Of a stretch of 64,000 nt of DNA, positions 22,699 to 33,898 are shown one piece after another. The notes beneath the pieces were generated by a model. That model did no database searches, was not told the DNA's origin, and saw only the letters and a list, made by a program, of their open reading frames with translations. The number at the start of each line of letters is the position of its first letter. Positions within the stretch are counted from its first letter, which is position 1. The translations under genes were made by a program, and so were the position numbers. The stretch comes from Plantago ovata (taxonomy: Eukaryota > Streptophyta > Magnoliopsida > Lamiales > Plantaginaceae): NCBI GenBank assembly GCA_028274465.1, contig CM051457.1, positions 10,815,908 to 10,879,907 of the forward strand, written 5' to 3'.

Positions 22699-25600
22699 AT
22701 GAAACCTCCATCAAAACTCTCTCTTTATCCCCTTCTGAGATCAACACTTTCCAGATATCATCATCATCATCACCGATCAACGTCTGCAATCAATGCTAGT
22801 ACCAATTTTCAAGATTCCACAAACCCACCAAAACCCAACACCACAATCACCCCAACTTCTCAGACAAGTCCAAACTATGCATCATCTTTTTCCACCACAA
22901 ACTCATCGAACAAACCCGATCCAATTTCAGTTTCTGCAACCGTGAGTTCGCCAATCGATGCGAGCTCCTCCATTCGGAAACCACTCAGTTTATGGCCGGG
23001 GATGTACCATTCACCGGTCACAAATGCTCTGTGGGAAGCTAGATCGACTATTTTTGAGAAATCTCCCGAAAATAATAACAATGGCAGCAGCACTTGGCAG
23101 AGTGAATTGATCCCCAAGACCCCTTCAGAGAGCAGGACTAGTATTCTCTACAACTTCTCTGATGATTACATACTCAGGGAGCAGTATAGGAATCCATGGA
23201 ATGAAATTAGGACTGGGAAATTGCTCGAAGATCTTGATGCTTTGGCTGGAACCATATCATTTAAGGTATACATTACATTATTTACACACTGTTTTATCGA
23301 ATGCTTTTGCAACTAACATATCTTTTGGCTGTTGATTTTGGCTCTGTTTAGCTATATACAAATTTTGCTAAAACCTACTACTACTAACTTAGAGGCTAGG
23401 ACTGATAGGAGACTTATCTTGCAAAAGGCCACATAAACTGATTTACCTAATATTGTGACATTAAGCATATTCCTATTAGTAAGATGCACATTTGATTTCT
23501 CCGGAAAGGAGGTTGTAATTGTAAACCAGGCTCGACACTTATCAACAACTAATCACTATATAACTCAATTGATAGAAGATTAACTTTCAGTTCAGCCTAA
23601 GCTTGCCCTTAACAATTTTAGTATTAAAAGTTCGCAGATATGTTTAAATATTTATGTAGACTTGCTTATTTTGGTTGCTCAACATGTTATATGTTTCATT
23701 GTTTCCTTCAGAGAAAGAATACACTTTATTATGTATGTTATGAATAAACTTTTGCAATGCCCTTGTTCTTGTAGACTTACTGGTCTGTTCACTAACTCGC
23801 TCCATTTCAAATTTTTATTATTTTGTTTAATACCAGCACTGCTCCAGTGATGATAGCTCCACAAGGCCGTTACTATTGGTTACAGCTTCAGTGGACAAGA
23901 TGGTCCTAAGGAAACCAATTTCTGTTGACACTGATGTTACAATTGCAGGAGCAGTTACTTGGGTTGGGCGATCATCCATGGAGATTCAACTGGAAGTGAC
24001 CCAGTCCTCCAAAGGTATTCTCTTACATCAGAATTTCATGAGCTTTTACTATGGTGCTGTCTACATTTTCTTCCTTTCGAACCTAATGATGATTTCTGAG
24101 AGGGGAGTTGTACCTGTCAAATTAACGTATACTATCGTAGTATATCATGTCCACTTGAGTCATAAAGCATTTGATTTGCCTGTAACAAGATATCTAGAAC
24201 TAATTGGTACAAACACTTCCGTTTTATTGAGTATGCTGCAATTTCAACCAAGGAGTTGCTGGAGTTTCAGATGATGTATGGATATCAATTTGCAACTGAG
24301 ATTTTACATTTCAAGTATTACATGTGAGTCTTTTGAATGCTTCTTGGATAAGCTTTGATAGGACCAGGTGTTCTTGCTTTATGTGTGTGGTCTTCTTAGG
24401 TTTAATCCAAGTGTAATTTTTGGGTTTCAAAAGTTACCAGAGTAACAATGTTAAGCTTACACTGAGAAAGTTTTATGATCATTGATCATTCGTGTTTCAA
24501 AAGTTTTACCTGAGTAGTTTCCAAGTCAGAGGATTTTTTTTTTTTTTTAGTTTATTATCATTACTGTTTCTGTAATATAAATGCTCTAAACATCAAGTTT
24601 AAAAATAGGATCCGGCTTTTTCTTTATTCTCAAGTCTATGTGGGCTTCACCTTGTTTTGACTCTTGAGGTTGTATGGCATCACCTTTGTATTGACATAAG
24701 ATTAACATTGTTACTCTGCTCGTAGAAACATCCGATCCTTCAGAGTCGACTGCTCTTACAGCTAATTTCACATTTGTGGCCCGTGATTCTAAGACTGGAA
24801 AATCAGCTCCAATCAACCAGATCCGTCCAGAAACAGATAAGGAAAAGTTGCTCTGGAAAGAAGCAGAAGAAAGGAACAAACTGAGGAAGATGAAAAAAGG
24901 AGAACAGAAGAAAGAAATAAGCAACGAAGAAGCTAACCGGCTTAATGAATTGCTGTCTGAGGCCCGAGTTTTCTGTGACATGCCAGCATTATCAAACCCA
25001 GAAAGCATACTTATAAAAGATACGTGTCTTCAAAACTCTCTAATGTGCCAGCCACAGCAAAGGAATACCCACGGTCGAATTTTTGGCGGATTCTTGATGA
25101 GAAGAGCTTTCGAACTGGCTTTTGCAACAGCTTACTCATTTGCTGGCAGTGCCCCTTGCTTTGTGGAAGTTGATCATGTTGATTTCCTTAAACCTGTAAG
25201 TCAATTCTTTAACTGCTCCAGCACACTGTTAAAACCTCTTGTACTTATCTCTGGTGATACAGGTTGATGTTGGAAACTTCCTACGGTTTAAATCTTGTGT
25301 GCTGTTTACTGAGCTTGAGGATCCATCACGACCACTCATCAATGTGGAAGTTGTGGCTCATGTTATGAGGCCTGAGCTTAAATCCAGTGAGGTTAGCATC
25401 ATTATATTTTACCTAGCATTATGGAATAAATAAGTCTTATGAAAAGCTGTAACTCAAACATGTAAGTTCTGAGAATCCAGGGGCAGAGTATAGAAACCAA
25501 GGCCTTTATATACAATGCAGGTCTGACCATATAGGCCGTTTCACTTTCAGTTGGACAAATAATCTGCCAGTGGTAATACTAGAGCAAAAATTGTTAATGT

Positions 25601-26127
25601 GAGGACAATGTGCCCAGATGCGGAACCAGGAATTATGGTTGGGGGGAGGGGGGGCAAACTTACATATACATCATTTTTTCAAAGTTCGGGGGTGGGTGGA
25701 TGGGGGCGCAAAAGTTGAAATTTCGTAAAAATTCTCTTTAAAAATTTTGAAAAATCGTATATTCTTCTTAAAAAAACTTAAAAAAACTTCTTTTTTGGGG
25801 GAGCCCCGGCCGCCCCCCTGGTTCCGCCCCTGAATGTACCTTTTGTAATTTGTGATCAGATCGTTAACAAAATTACACAGTTTCACTGGCGCTATCAATA
25901 CCCATCTGCTAATATTACAAATTCTTGCCTTAGTTTGTTTTAAACTTACTGTTGGTCTTTGTTGTGCTTGGTGGTTTTTGAAGGTATCAAACAAGTTCTA
26001 CTTCACATTTACTATTCAGTCAGATGCTCTGAGCACAGGTCACAAAATTCGAAATGTTGTTCCGGCAACTGAGGAGGAAGCACGGCGAGTTATAGAGCGC
26101 ATAGAGGCTGAAAGGTGCAGCCTTTGA
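22699..26127 (+). CDS. Acyl-CoA thioesterase, double HotDog (ACOT) family, organellar
   Basis: Five exons: 22699-23265, 23837-24014, 24726-25195, 25263-25391 and 25984-26127, giving 495 aa. The N-terminus (PSKLSLYPLLRSTLSRYHHHHHRST, then a Ser/Thr/Pro-rich stretch to about residue 110) looks like a plastid or mitochondrial transit peptide. Two HotDog folds follow: about 190-290 (VTASVDKMVLRKPISV.., WVGRSSMEIQLEV, ANFTFVARD) and about 350-490 (QQRNTHGRIFGGFLMRRAFELA, FVEVDHVDFLKPVDVGNFLRF, FYFTFTIQSD). The family hydrolyses acyl-CoA to free acid and CoA; chain preference cannot be read. Intron 4 contains a hAT MITE. The ATG at 22699 overlaps the stop of a 3-codon uORF (22691-22702). The frame also opens further upstream, but that part (YYYSYYYL..) does not look like a transit peptide. 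Confidence 0.92.
25615..25832. mobile_element. Non-autonomous hAT-type MITE, copy 3, in thioesterase intron 4
   Basis: A 218-bp element with ends CAGATGCGGAACCAGG and, on the other strand, CAGGGGCGGAACCAGG. It is flanked by AATGTGCC (25607-25614) and AATGTACC (25833-25840), an 8-bp duplication with one mismatch. It sits wholly inside the intron and leaves both splice sites intact. Confidence 0.85.
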
Positions 26128-26600
26128 TCAATGTACATTCTTTGTTGACCATGAAAGTTTATCTGGATGGTGAACGGCTAAACAACTCCTTCAGGTGAAA
26201 CTTCATCCTCTTCAGACTCCCATGCACCTGATTGCTGATCTATACTTGTGGCTTGTATTTGTTATTGTTACACGTTCAAATCTTGGTGAGGAAAATGTAC
26301 AAAATAAATACATTTTCTTCAGTTCATAATTTGTCAATTACTGAGGGTGTTTTTGTAAAAAGAAAAAAAAAAAACCTTCATTCTTAAGGCACTACAAAAC
26401 TACTACTACTACTACCAGTGTACCAGTTATACAAGAGCAATACAGCATACTTACTAGTACTATATTTTACATAAAATACATACTACAACAATACTTGAGC
26501 AAGTTACAAATTCTTCCACATAATATCCTCATAATTACAGGACTGAAATGAAAGAAAAATGGAAGACTTTGGAATGCAGTCGTAAACTTAGAACCGAGGC
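26128..26600. other. Convergent 3' ends of the thioesterase and formin genes
   Basis: 3' UTR sequence of two convergent genes. It contains an A-rich stretch (about 26361-26374) and a short CTA microsatellite (about 26400-26414). No gene was seen. Confidence 0.6.
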
Positions 26601-29600
26601 TTACAATGAAAACGAACTTACATCGTCCGACGAACTATCTTCCAACTTCTCACTGAACGCAGTGAAAGATTTTGGAATGATTGGATTGGCCGGTATCTGA
26701 ACTTGTTGGCCTGAGCTTACCATGGTTCGCTCGTTTATCTTACTAACATCCTTGCACACCCGATCAAGAATGGACAGGAAGTCCCGTACAACCACAAAGA
26801 GCCGAAAAGGATGAGATTCTTCCTTAGCTGAGTCGCCATGGAAGAATTCTGTCAATCCCTTTACCATCGAAAGTGCTATACCCTCTTGTGCTTGGACATT
26901 TGCAATCTTGCCCTCTGCCTTGTTAAGGAACCCACTCATCAAATCAGTGAATTTCTTGTTATCCAGGTCTTTATTCAGTTTGATAACTTCGGTGATGCGA
27001 GTCACCCCCCATGCTAGTTTTGAAACTTCATTACTAAGCAGATCTGCATCCATTGTTGCAGCTTTCTTCACATTGGTGAGCTCTCCGCTGAGCCCAGAAA
27101 CAACTTGAAGCCCAAGTTTTCTAAATTCAACCTCATCTCTTAGAGTTGATTGCTGGGTCTTTTCATCAACTTGATCAGCACCGGCGAGGCGGGCACCTTC
27201 TGTTCTGATGATTTCTTGGACGACAAAATGTAGAAGGGTGGTCTTCCTGTCGGTGCCCTTGATATCTACGAGTTTAAGAAGACTGTCGAGCTTGAAGGCC
27301 TGGGCATCCCCTCGGTTTGTACCAACATTCATGTGGTTTCCAGTTCTCAGCACTGCTTCAAGAAGTTTACGAAACATCCTGCTGCTCTTCAATTCTTTAC
27401 AAGCACACTGCATTTGAAATAGATTTATGAACTAGAGGAGAAAGAAGAGATACTGGACATATAAAAAAAAAGTGTGACGTAAACGTTTAGACTTTAGACA
27501 GATCAGCCATAAGCATACCTCCAGGGTGCTAAAACACCTCTCTAGGTACTCAGTTTCCGAATCGAAATTGGCTATGTAGAGCATTGCATCCGCCCTTTGA
27601 AATGCGAAAGGTATATCAATAACTGCCATGATAAAAGCCTCAGCAATATCCAACTTGACTGGCGATTGATCTTTTAACTCTTTCAGTTTCCGCTCCTCCT
27701 CCTTTGTAGGGGCCATCTTTAATAAACTTTCCAGAAGCTCGCTGCCCAGAATGTCGGTATTACCTGTTTCACCATGAAAGAAAGAATAAGGAAATATGCT
27801 ATGCTCTGTTAGCTTATCACAACTTCAGGACAGGAACATTCAATTTCAAAAATTGAAATAGAAACCAACAAATGATTTACCACCCTGTGTTAGTGTGTTA
27901 CAGTGAATCATTACCGCATCAAAATTTCTACAGTTAAGTGTCATCGAACACAGATCAGAAGCATAAGCACAAGAGAAGCCAAGACTAGTTGCGGTTCTAA
28001 TTAAGTGATACAGAGCACACGTATCCAACAGTACCAGTACAACGCATCCTCACCTTCCCGGAGTGCTTCACAAACTTCCTCAATGGTCACATTGAGTGCC
28101 CTCAGCAATATGGCAATGTTCTGCGACTTCTTTGGATCAAGAACAAGATTTTCTTGATTTACATCCGGGATTTTCTTAACACCATCTTTGGCATTATTAG
28201 TCGAAGAACTCGCCATGAAGAGAGTCTCAATCATTTCCTCATTAAGCCTACAATAAATTGACAGCTCTATAAGTAACACTTCCAAGTTACAAATTAACGT
28301 AAGACTTACTTTTTGAGCCTTAACACCAAAAAAACACACTTTTTTGAAGAGGTTTATGAAGACCAAAAAGTGTTAATACGACTAAAATTTACATAAGTAG
28401 ATTCTTTTTCTTGACAAATATAACAGGAGTGTACTCAACTTGCACATTTTTCACACACACACACACACAGACCTGTCTATATCACAGATTATGACTAAGG
28501 TCATTTTCAGGTCCATGCCAAAATTAAGGAGGTCCAGGAACATTGAAATTCTAAAAAACGAAATAATGTGTAGCCCCCATGTTAATTTACTAAATGCCCC
28601 TCGATTAATATTCGAATAGATAACCTTCAAAACTCACCGTGTGCACGTGAAACTGTACATTCTGATTTCTGACCACTCAAGGCCAGTTTATACATTCTGA
28701 TTTGTTATTATTAAACAAATCATTTAAAAAAAAAAAAAGTAGTAGTACTAAAATGTAAAGAAGATAGAATAATAGACTAATAATGTAAATAATGGAGTTA
28801 TAATCACACTTAATTAATTCAAAAGGCATGACTGTAAAAGCATGCTTACTGGAAAGAAGAAGAAGAATTGGACTTAAACTGATCCCAAACCATACTCCGA
28901 TCAGAGCTCGCTCTCACTTTATCCCAATGCAAAGGCTTCAGCTTAGTCTTCCCCATTTCCCCTGAATTCCCGAAACTACCCCTCGACGGGCCTACCAGCT
29001 CCGGCGGCCCTCCACTCGCCGTCGTCGCCTCCCATACCATCACCGGAGGCGGAGGCGGCGGAGCAGGTGGAGGTGCCGAGAAATCCGACGCCCTGGATGA
29101 GCATTCCTCCGTGGACGAAGGCGAGAATGGCGAAAATGTCCTCGGAATCGGACACTCCCTCACCGGCGGAGGCACGGAAAATCGTGGCAACGGAGCTGGA
29201 AAGTCGGAGAGACTGTCCGGCGAACTTATCGAAAGAGGGCTGCCGGTGTTCAGCACAACCGAAGGGCTACAGGTTTTCGACGAGCCGAAGCTCCGGCTTT
29301 TAACGAAGCCAGTGTTAAATTTGGGACTTAATTTAGGGTTTAAGTTAGGGTTTAGCGGAGGAGACAGTAATGTAGTGCGGTGAGGACTAGGTAAGTTTCC
29401 GGTGGAGCCGCGGGGTGAGTAGAATTCATCCTCTTCGTCTTCTTTGGTGGTATTTTGTAGTTGTTGTTGTTGTTCACTGCTGAGGGGTTGCTGACGTGGC
29501 AGTGGAGGGAGAGGGTGGAGCTCAGGGGAACCAAGGTGAAGTGTGTTGTAGTAGTGGTTTACTGCAAGAGGGGCATTTTCGTCATTTCTTCGTGGTTTCT

Positions 29601-30077
29601 TGATTTCTTCTGGTTCTAGGCGGTGGATGTCGCCGGACTTGCGGCGGCGGAGGAGGAGGAAGATAAGGGAGGAGAGGAGGAGGAAGAGTAGAAGGGAAAG
29701 TGAGAAAATGAGGATTATGACCTTGATGGTTTTGTGAGATGAGTGGGATGAGGAAGATGGGATTACTAAAGATGAGATGTTGGCTGGGAAAGTGGTGGAA
29801 GTGGAGGTGGGGGTTGGGAGGGGTGGTGGTGGTGGTGGGGAGGGGTAAGTTGGGAAGAATGGGGTTTCTGGGTTGGGAGGAGAGAGTGTGGTGGAGAAAG
29901 GGTATTTTGGTAATTGTGGTTGGGGTGAAGGGGAAGGTGGAGGGAAATGGTTTGGTCTAGTGGGAAGTAGGGGTGGAGGATGCGGCGGGCGGTGGCGGAG
30001 TGGTGGTGGAGGGTGGTGGTGGTGATGAGGAGGAAGATTATTAGAGTGGTGGTGGTGAGTTGGGGAAAAGGAAGCAT
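26601..30077 (-). CDS. Group I formin (FH1/FH2), with apparent N-terminal frameshift
   Basis: Four minus-strand exons: 30077-28850, 28247-28054, 27763-27519 and 27407-26601. After allowing for one frame change the product is about 824 aa. Order: signal peptide ([18 protein letters not shown]..), RRILH, a Pro-rich extracellular part ([24 protein letters not shown]), a transmembrane helix ([18 protein letters not shown]) followed by RRRK, an FH1-like Pro region ([11 protein letters not shown]), and FH2 from [21 protein letters not shown] through [49 protein letters not shown] to AHPFR-like [14 protein letters not shown]. It nucleates actin at the plasma membrane. The signal peptide lies in a different frame from the rest; the change falls near 29939-29975, equivalent to a lost base, and exon 1 (1228 nt) is one base short of the phase the next exon needs. 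This is a true mutation or an assembly error. Confidence 0.88.
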
Positions 30078-32236
30078 GTTTTGTAAATGTGAAAAGGAGA
30101 TGGTGGAAATAGTAGTATTGCTTTTCTTGTCTTGGGTTGGTTGAATATTCATGGAGGAGGAGTTAATGTAAAGGGGTTTGTGTATTTGTTCTTTTGAGGT
30201 AGAATCAAACAAAGATTTGATTTTTATGATTATTGTCCTTTTAGGGAAGAGCAAAAGGATAGTGAGAAGTGGGTTTCTTTTTTCAAAAATGTTGTGGGGA
30301 GTCGAGTGCCTTTGTTGAAAAAATGGAACCACTGGTACAATCAACATGCATGTACAGGTTTTTTATTTTACTTTTGTCAAATGCATTACTTATTTATTTC
30401 GAGTTCACTCCATCGAGTAATATCTGGAGTTTGATAGTTGTAGATGATGTACAACACGTTATTATAAGAATTACATGGTTCAACAATATTAGGTCAAATT
30501 AGTGTACTCAATGTGAATTAGGGTACTGTGGTTTTTTTCTTCTTTGGAACTATTCTAATTCCATACAAATATTTATCAACATATAACTCCAAAACACTCC
30601 TCGGACTTGTAAATTCTAAATTAGGTTACTGTGCAGTAGTACAAGATAGAGCCAGGAAGAATGTAATAGCCAGCTGGGTTGAAGCTGTAAGCCTGTAAAC
30701 ACTAAACAGTGAATTCTTTCTTCTTCTGCAACCTTGTGGGGGTAAAGAGAGAGACATAAATTACACAGACTAATTTTCACCCATACAAATTCTGAATTTG
30801 GTTGCAGGCTTTTGCTTTTGTATTTTGTATCAGTGCTCTGCATGCAAGGGAGCAAAACTGTATCAGTACTACACTACTGTTCTGGAAGAAAAAACCACAC
30901 TCATGTTCTCAAATATCACAAGATGGAATGACTAATAATGGTGCAAGTGTTTAAAAATATGAACCAAATTTACTAATTTAGTGTCCAAATACTCATTAAG
31001 ATGATAAAATATATTATTACTAGTTTTTTTAAAGGTAATTTTTTTTATTAAACAGTCATAATAGAAAATACAACGAGTATAACAAATGATCCCAGGACTA
31101 CAATCATACAATTACTTGATAATATCAAATGATATGATTACATGACTCAAATGATATTATCAAGTAATTGTCTGATTACAGTAATTACACAATAAGAGAA
31201 ATTTTCAAAGGATAACACAAGCACACCAGAAGCATACAAAATACGGGGTATATTAGGAGTATGATTAGTAGTTACAGTACTCCTAAAATATATCCCTAAC
31301 CTAAATTTGAGAGTAAACATAAGAAAATTAATAAAAAACAAGCCAACTTCAGAACTCCTAAAAAATATGGGCTTACATAAATTTAATCATATATAGGGAG
31401 TTTGTAAATTTATTATCAAATTTATACCCTCCTAACTCTTTATTGGATGCCTATAATATTTCTCCAAATATTGCTCATAATTAGTTCCTTATAATTATTT
31501 AGGATATCAATTTCATAGATGATAATTAAAATTCTCCTATTAGTTATGTTTTAATGATGAAAAAGTATACATGGATGATTTTAGTGATGTAAAATGACAC
31601 ATGGATGATATATGTGGTGCCACATATATAGAAAAGAAATAGAGATGATCAAATGAGTACTCAAATGTAGGAAGTTTTTTAGGGAGTTCCAAATTTAGGA
31701 TTACAATTATGTGGGGCTCCAATGAATTTAGGAGTCCTGAATTTATTGATTTTTAACACAATTTCATCCTAAATATGGGATTGGATGAGGTTTTAGGACT
31801 CCTGTAACTAGTGGTCTAAATCTATCCTAAAATGATGGTCCCGTATACAATTGGTTGAAATCAATTTCGGGAGGTTGGTTCAAATCAAATGGAGGAGGTT
31901 GGTTCAAATCAATTTGTAAATCCATGTTGAAATTGATATGTGACCATGAGAGTTCATAAACTAGACGGAGTGTAACTCTAACCCTTCATAAAATTGTGTT
32001 TCAAAATTTGAATTCTTGCCTCCACATAATTTAGAGCGGTAACAACAAAATTCATGGCGGCAAAATTTAGAGAAATTCAATGCACAAATTTCAGAGAAAA
32101 ACATGGCGCTGAATATTCAGAGTGAGAGCTGAGGTTGAAGAAGATGAAGAGACGTGAGTAATATGAAAGAACAATCGGTATCTATATTATTTTATTACTA
32201 ACATGAAAAGATTATGATTATTTTATTAATCCCAAG
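30078..32236. other. Formin upstream region and intergenic sequence
   Basis: Formin promoter and 5' UTR, then intergenic sequence without a recognisable gene. It includes a possible LINE A-tail on the minus strand (about 31022-31100) and a hairpin (31103-31176). Confidence 0.5.
31103..31176. repeat. Inverted repeat, 25-bp arms
   Basis: The arms 31103-31127 and 31152-31176 are complementary with one mismatch (core CAATTACTTGATAATATCA), around a 24-nt loop. It lies next to the possible LINE tail. No function is apparent. Confidence 0.7.
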
Positions 32237-33060
32237 CTATGTTTTAAAAGCCGGAATCGAAAGTCGAACCGGCCACCCCCTAAAAAAGGTTGGACCGGGG
32301 TCGGACCGGTTCAGCAGTATCAAGCCGTATTGAGCCGGTATACATATATATACAAATATTATGGCTCATTACATATATGAACACATAAAGTAAATATATT
32401 CTTCTTATATAAATATAAACATTATCACCATATTGATTGAATTAACTTATTTTTAATTTTTCAATCTTCGTAATCTTTTCATTAGGTCAATTAAGTCACC
32501 AAATTGTTCGATTATATTTTTGAAAATAATATCTTACAAAATTACTAAAAATATCATAATTATTATTATTTGTTTAAAAAGAAAAGGACAAAGTTATACA
32601 TTAATATTTTATATATTTTGATAATCATTATTTTTAATATTCATTTACTATTTTAATGTGTTTCAAATATATTTATTTAATAAAAAATACAATAGAACAA
32701 TGATTACTTTATATAAATTCATTTCCAAGAAATGTTGTATGTAGATTCTATGTATATATATATATATTACTTCATATAAAAAAGTACGACACAATCTTTA
32801 GTTCAAGTGGTCAGTATGATTGTATGTTATGTATTGACCTGGGCTCAATTCTCACTATTGACAATTGTAACACAATTTTATCATTAAACCGTAAAAACCG
32901 CCGGCTCAATCCGGTTCTGGCTTACCGGTTCAACCCGATTTCAAGCGGTTATGGGCCCTCCGGCCTAACCCCGGTTTTATGTGTTAAAACGAGCCGGCAC
33001 ACCCCGGTTCACGGTCTGACCGATTCGACCGGCCGATCGGATCCGAATTTTAAAACATAG
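32237..33060. mobile_element. TIR DNA transposon, non-autonomous, 824 bp
   Basis: The ends are CTATGTTTTAAAA in inverted orientation, flanked by the perfect 8-bp duplication ATCCCAAG (32229-32236 and 33061-33068). Both subterminal regions are rich in CCGG and CCGGTT motifs; the middle is AT-rich with a short TA run. No transposase is visible. The 8-bp duplication points to hAT, though other 8-9 bp families are possible. Confidence 0.8.
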
Positions 33061-33068
33061 ATCCCAAG

Positions 33069-33898
33069 TTTTCAAATGTTTGATTGCACTAGGTCTCTAT
33101 TAGGCTTCTTAATATGCGTGAAATGTCCAAAACGACAATTAATAGTGATGGGAAGGAGTATTCATTAGAATTTTTTTGGTGCTACATTGGATTAAAGCCA
33201 AAAAAAAACCCCGAAAAAACCTGAAGGATTGATCTTAGATGGTTATCATCTGCTACAACTTACGAGCTAGCTTATTAATTACGAAGTACCGTATTAATTA
33301 ACATATATGCTAGGGTCTATCAACTAGCTTATTAAATTAGTATTCTCATAGAGCCATAACATGTGACATTGATCAAGTACTATAGATAGTGCCACAACAT
33401 GTGACAATTTGAGTGATTTTAAAATTAAATTCGTTTAAAAACTGGTTCAAAATTACTTAGTACTATGAGAAAAAGATGTTCGTCATAGAGCCGCTAATCT
33501 CGTGGCACATGACTATTCTTTAGACTGTGATGGTGTTGATCATCTGTAAACCCTGATATTTGATTTCTTTTCAATGGAAGAAGTTTTCGACTAAAAAAAA
33601 AAATAATTAGTGAAAATTAGCTAAATTAATAATCATTTTCTTATTTTTTATAGTCTAATAAGTGATAAATGAACGGAACCTAAGTAACAAAGCGACAATT
33701 AATTACTCCGTATTAATGTGATTTGTGGGAAATTATACCAGGAGACGACCTTGCTTACCTTATCTCTCAAAATTACTAAACCCTTGGTTTTTTCCCCAAT
33801 TCGTTCCTTCTTCATTCAATCACCACTTGTGCAAACACAAACCTACCTTGTTCAATCAATCGTGTTTTCTCTCCCTCCCTCCCTCTCAATCTAAAATC
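33069..33898. other. Promoter and 5' region of the Lys/Ser-rich protein gene
   Basis: No gene was seen. The last 60 bp are CT-rich (CTCCCTCCCTCCCTCTC), typical of a plant 5' UTR, directly before the start at 33899. Confidence 0.5.

Noticed and set aside
23876..24274. 132-codon open frame in the thioesterase gene
   Set aside because: Only the first part is coding (exon 2, same frame); after 24014 it runs into intron 2.
29325..29354. TTTAGGGTTTAAGTTAGGGTTTAG looks like telomeric repeat
   Set aside because: It lies inside the formin coding exon and encodes [11 protein letters not shown] in the right frame, so it is coding sequence and not an interstitial telomere.
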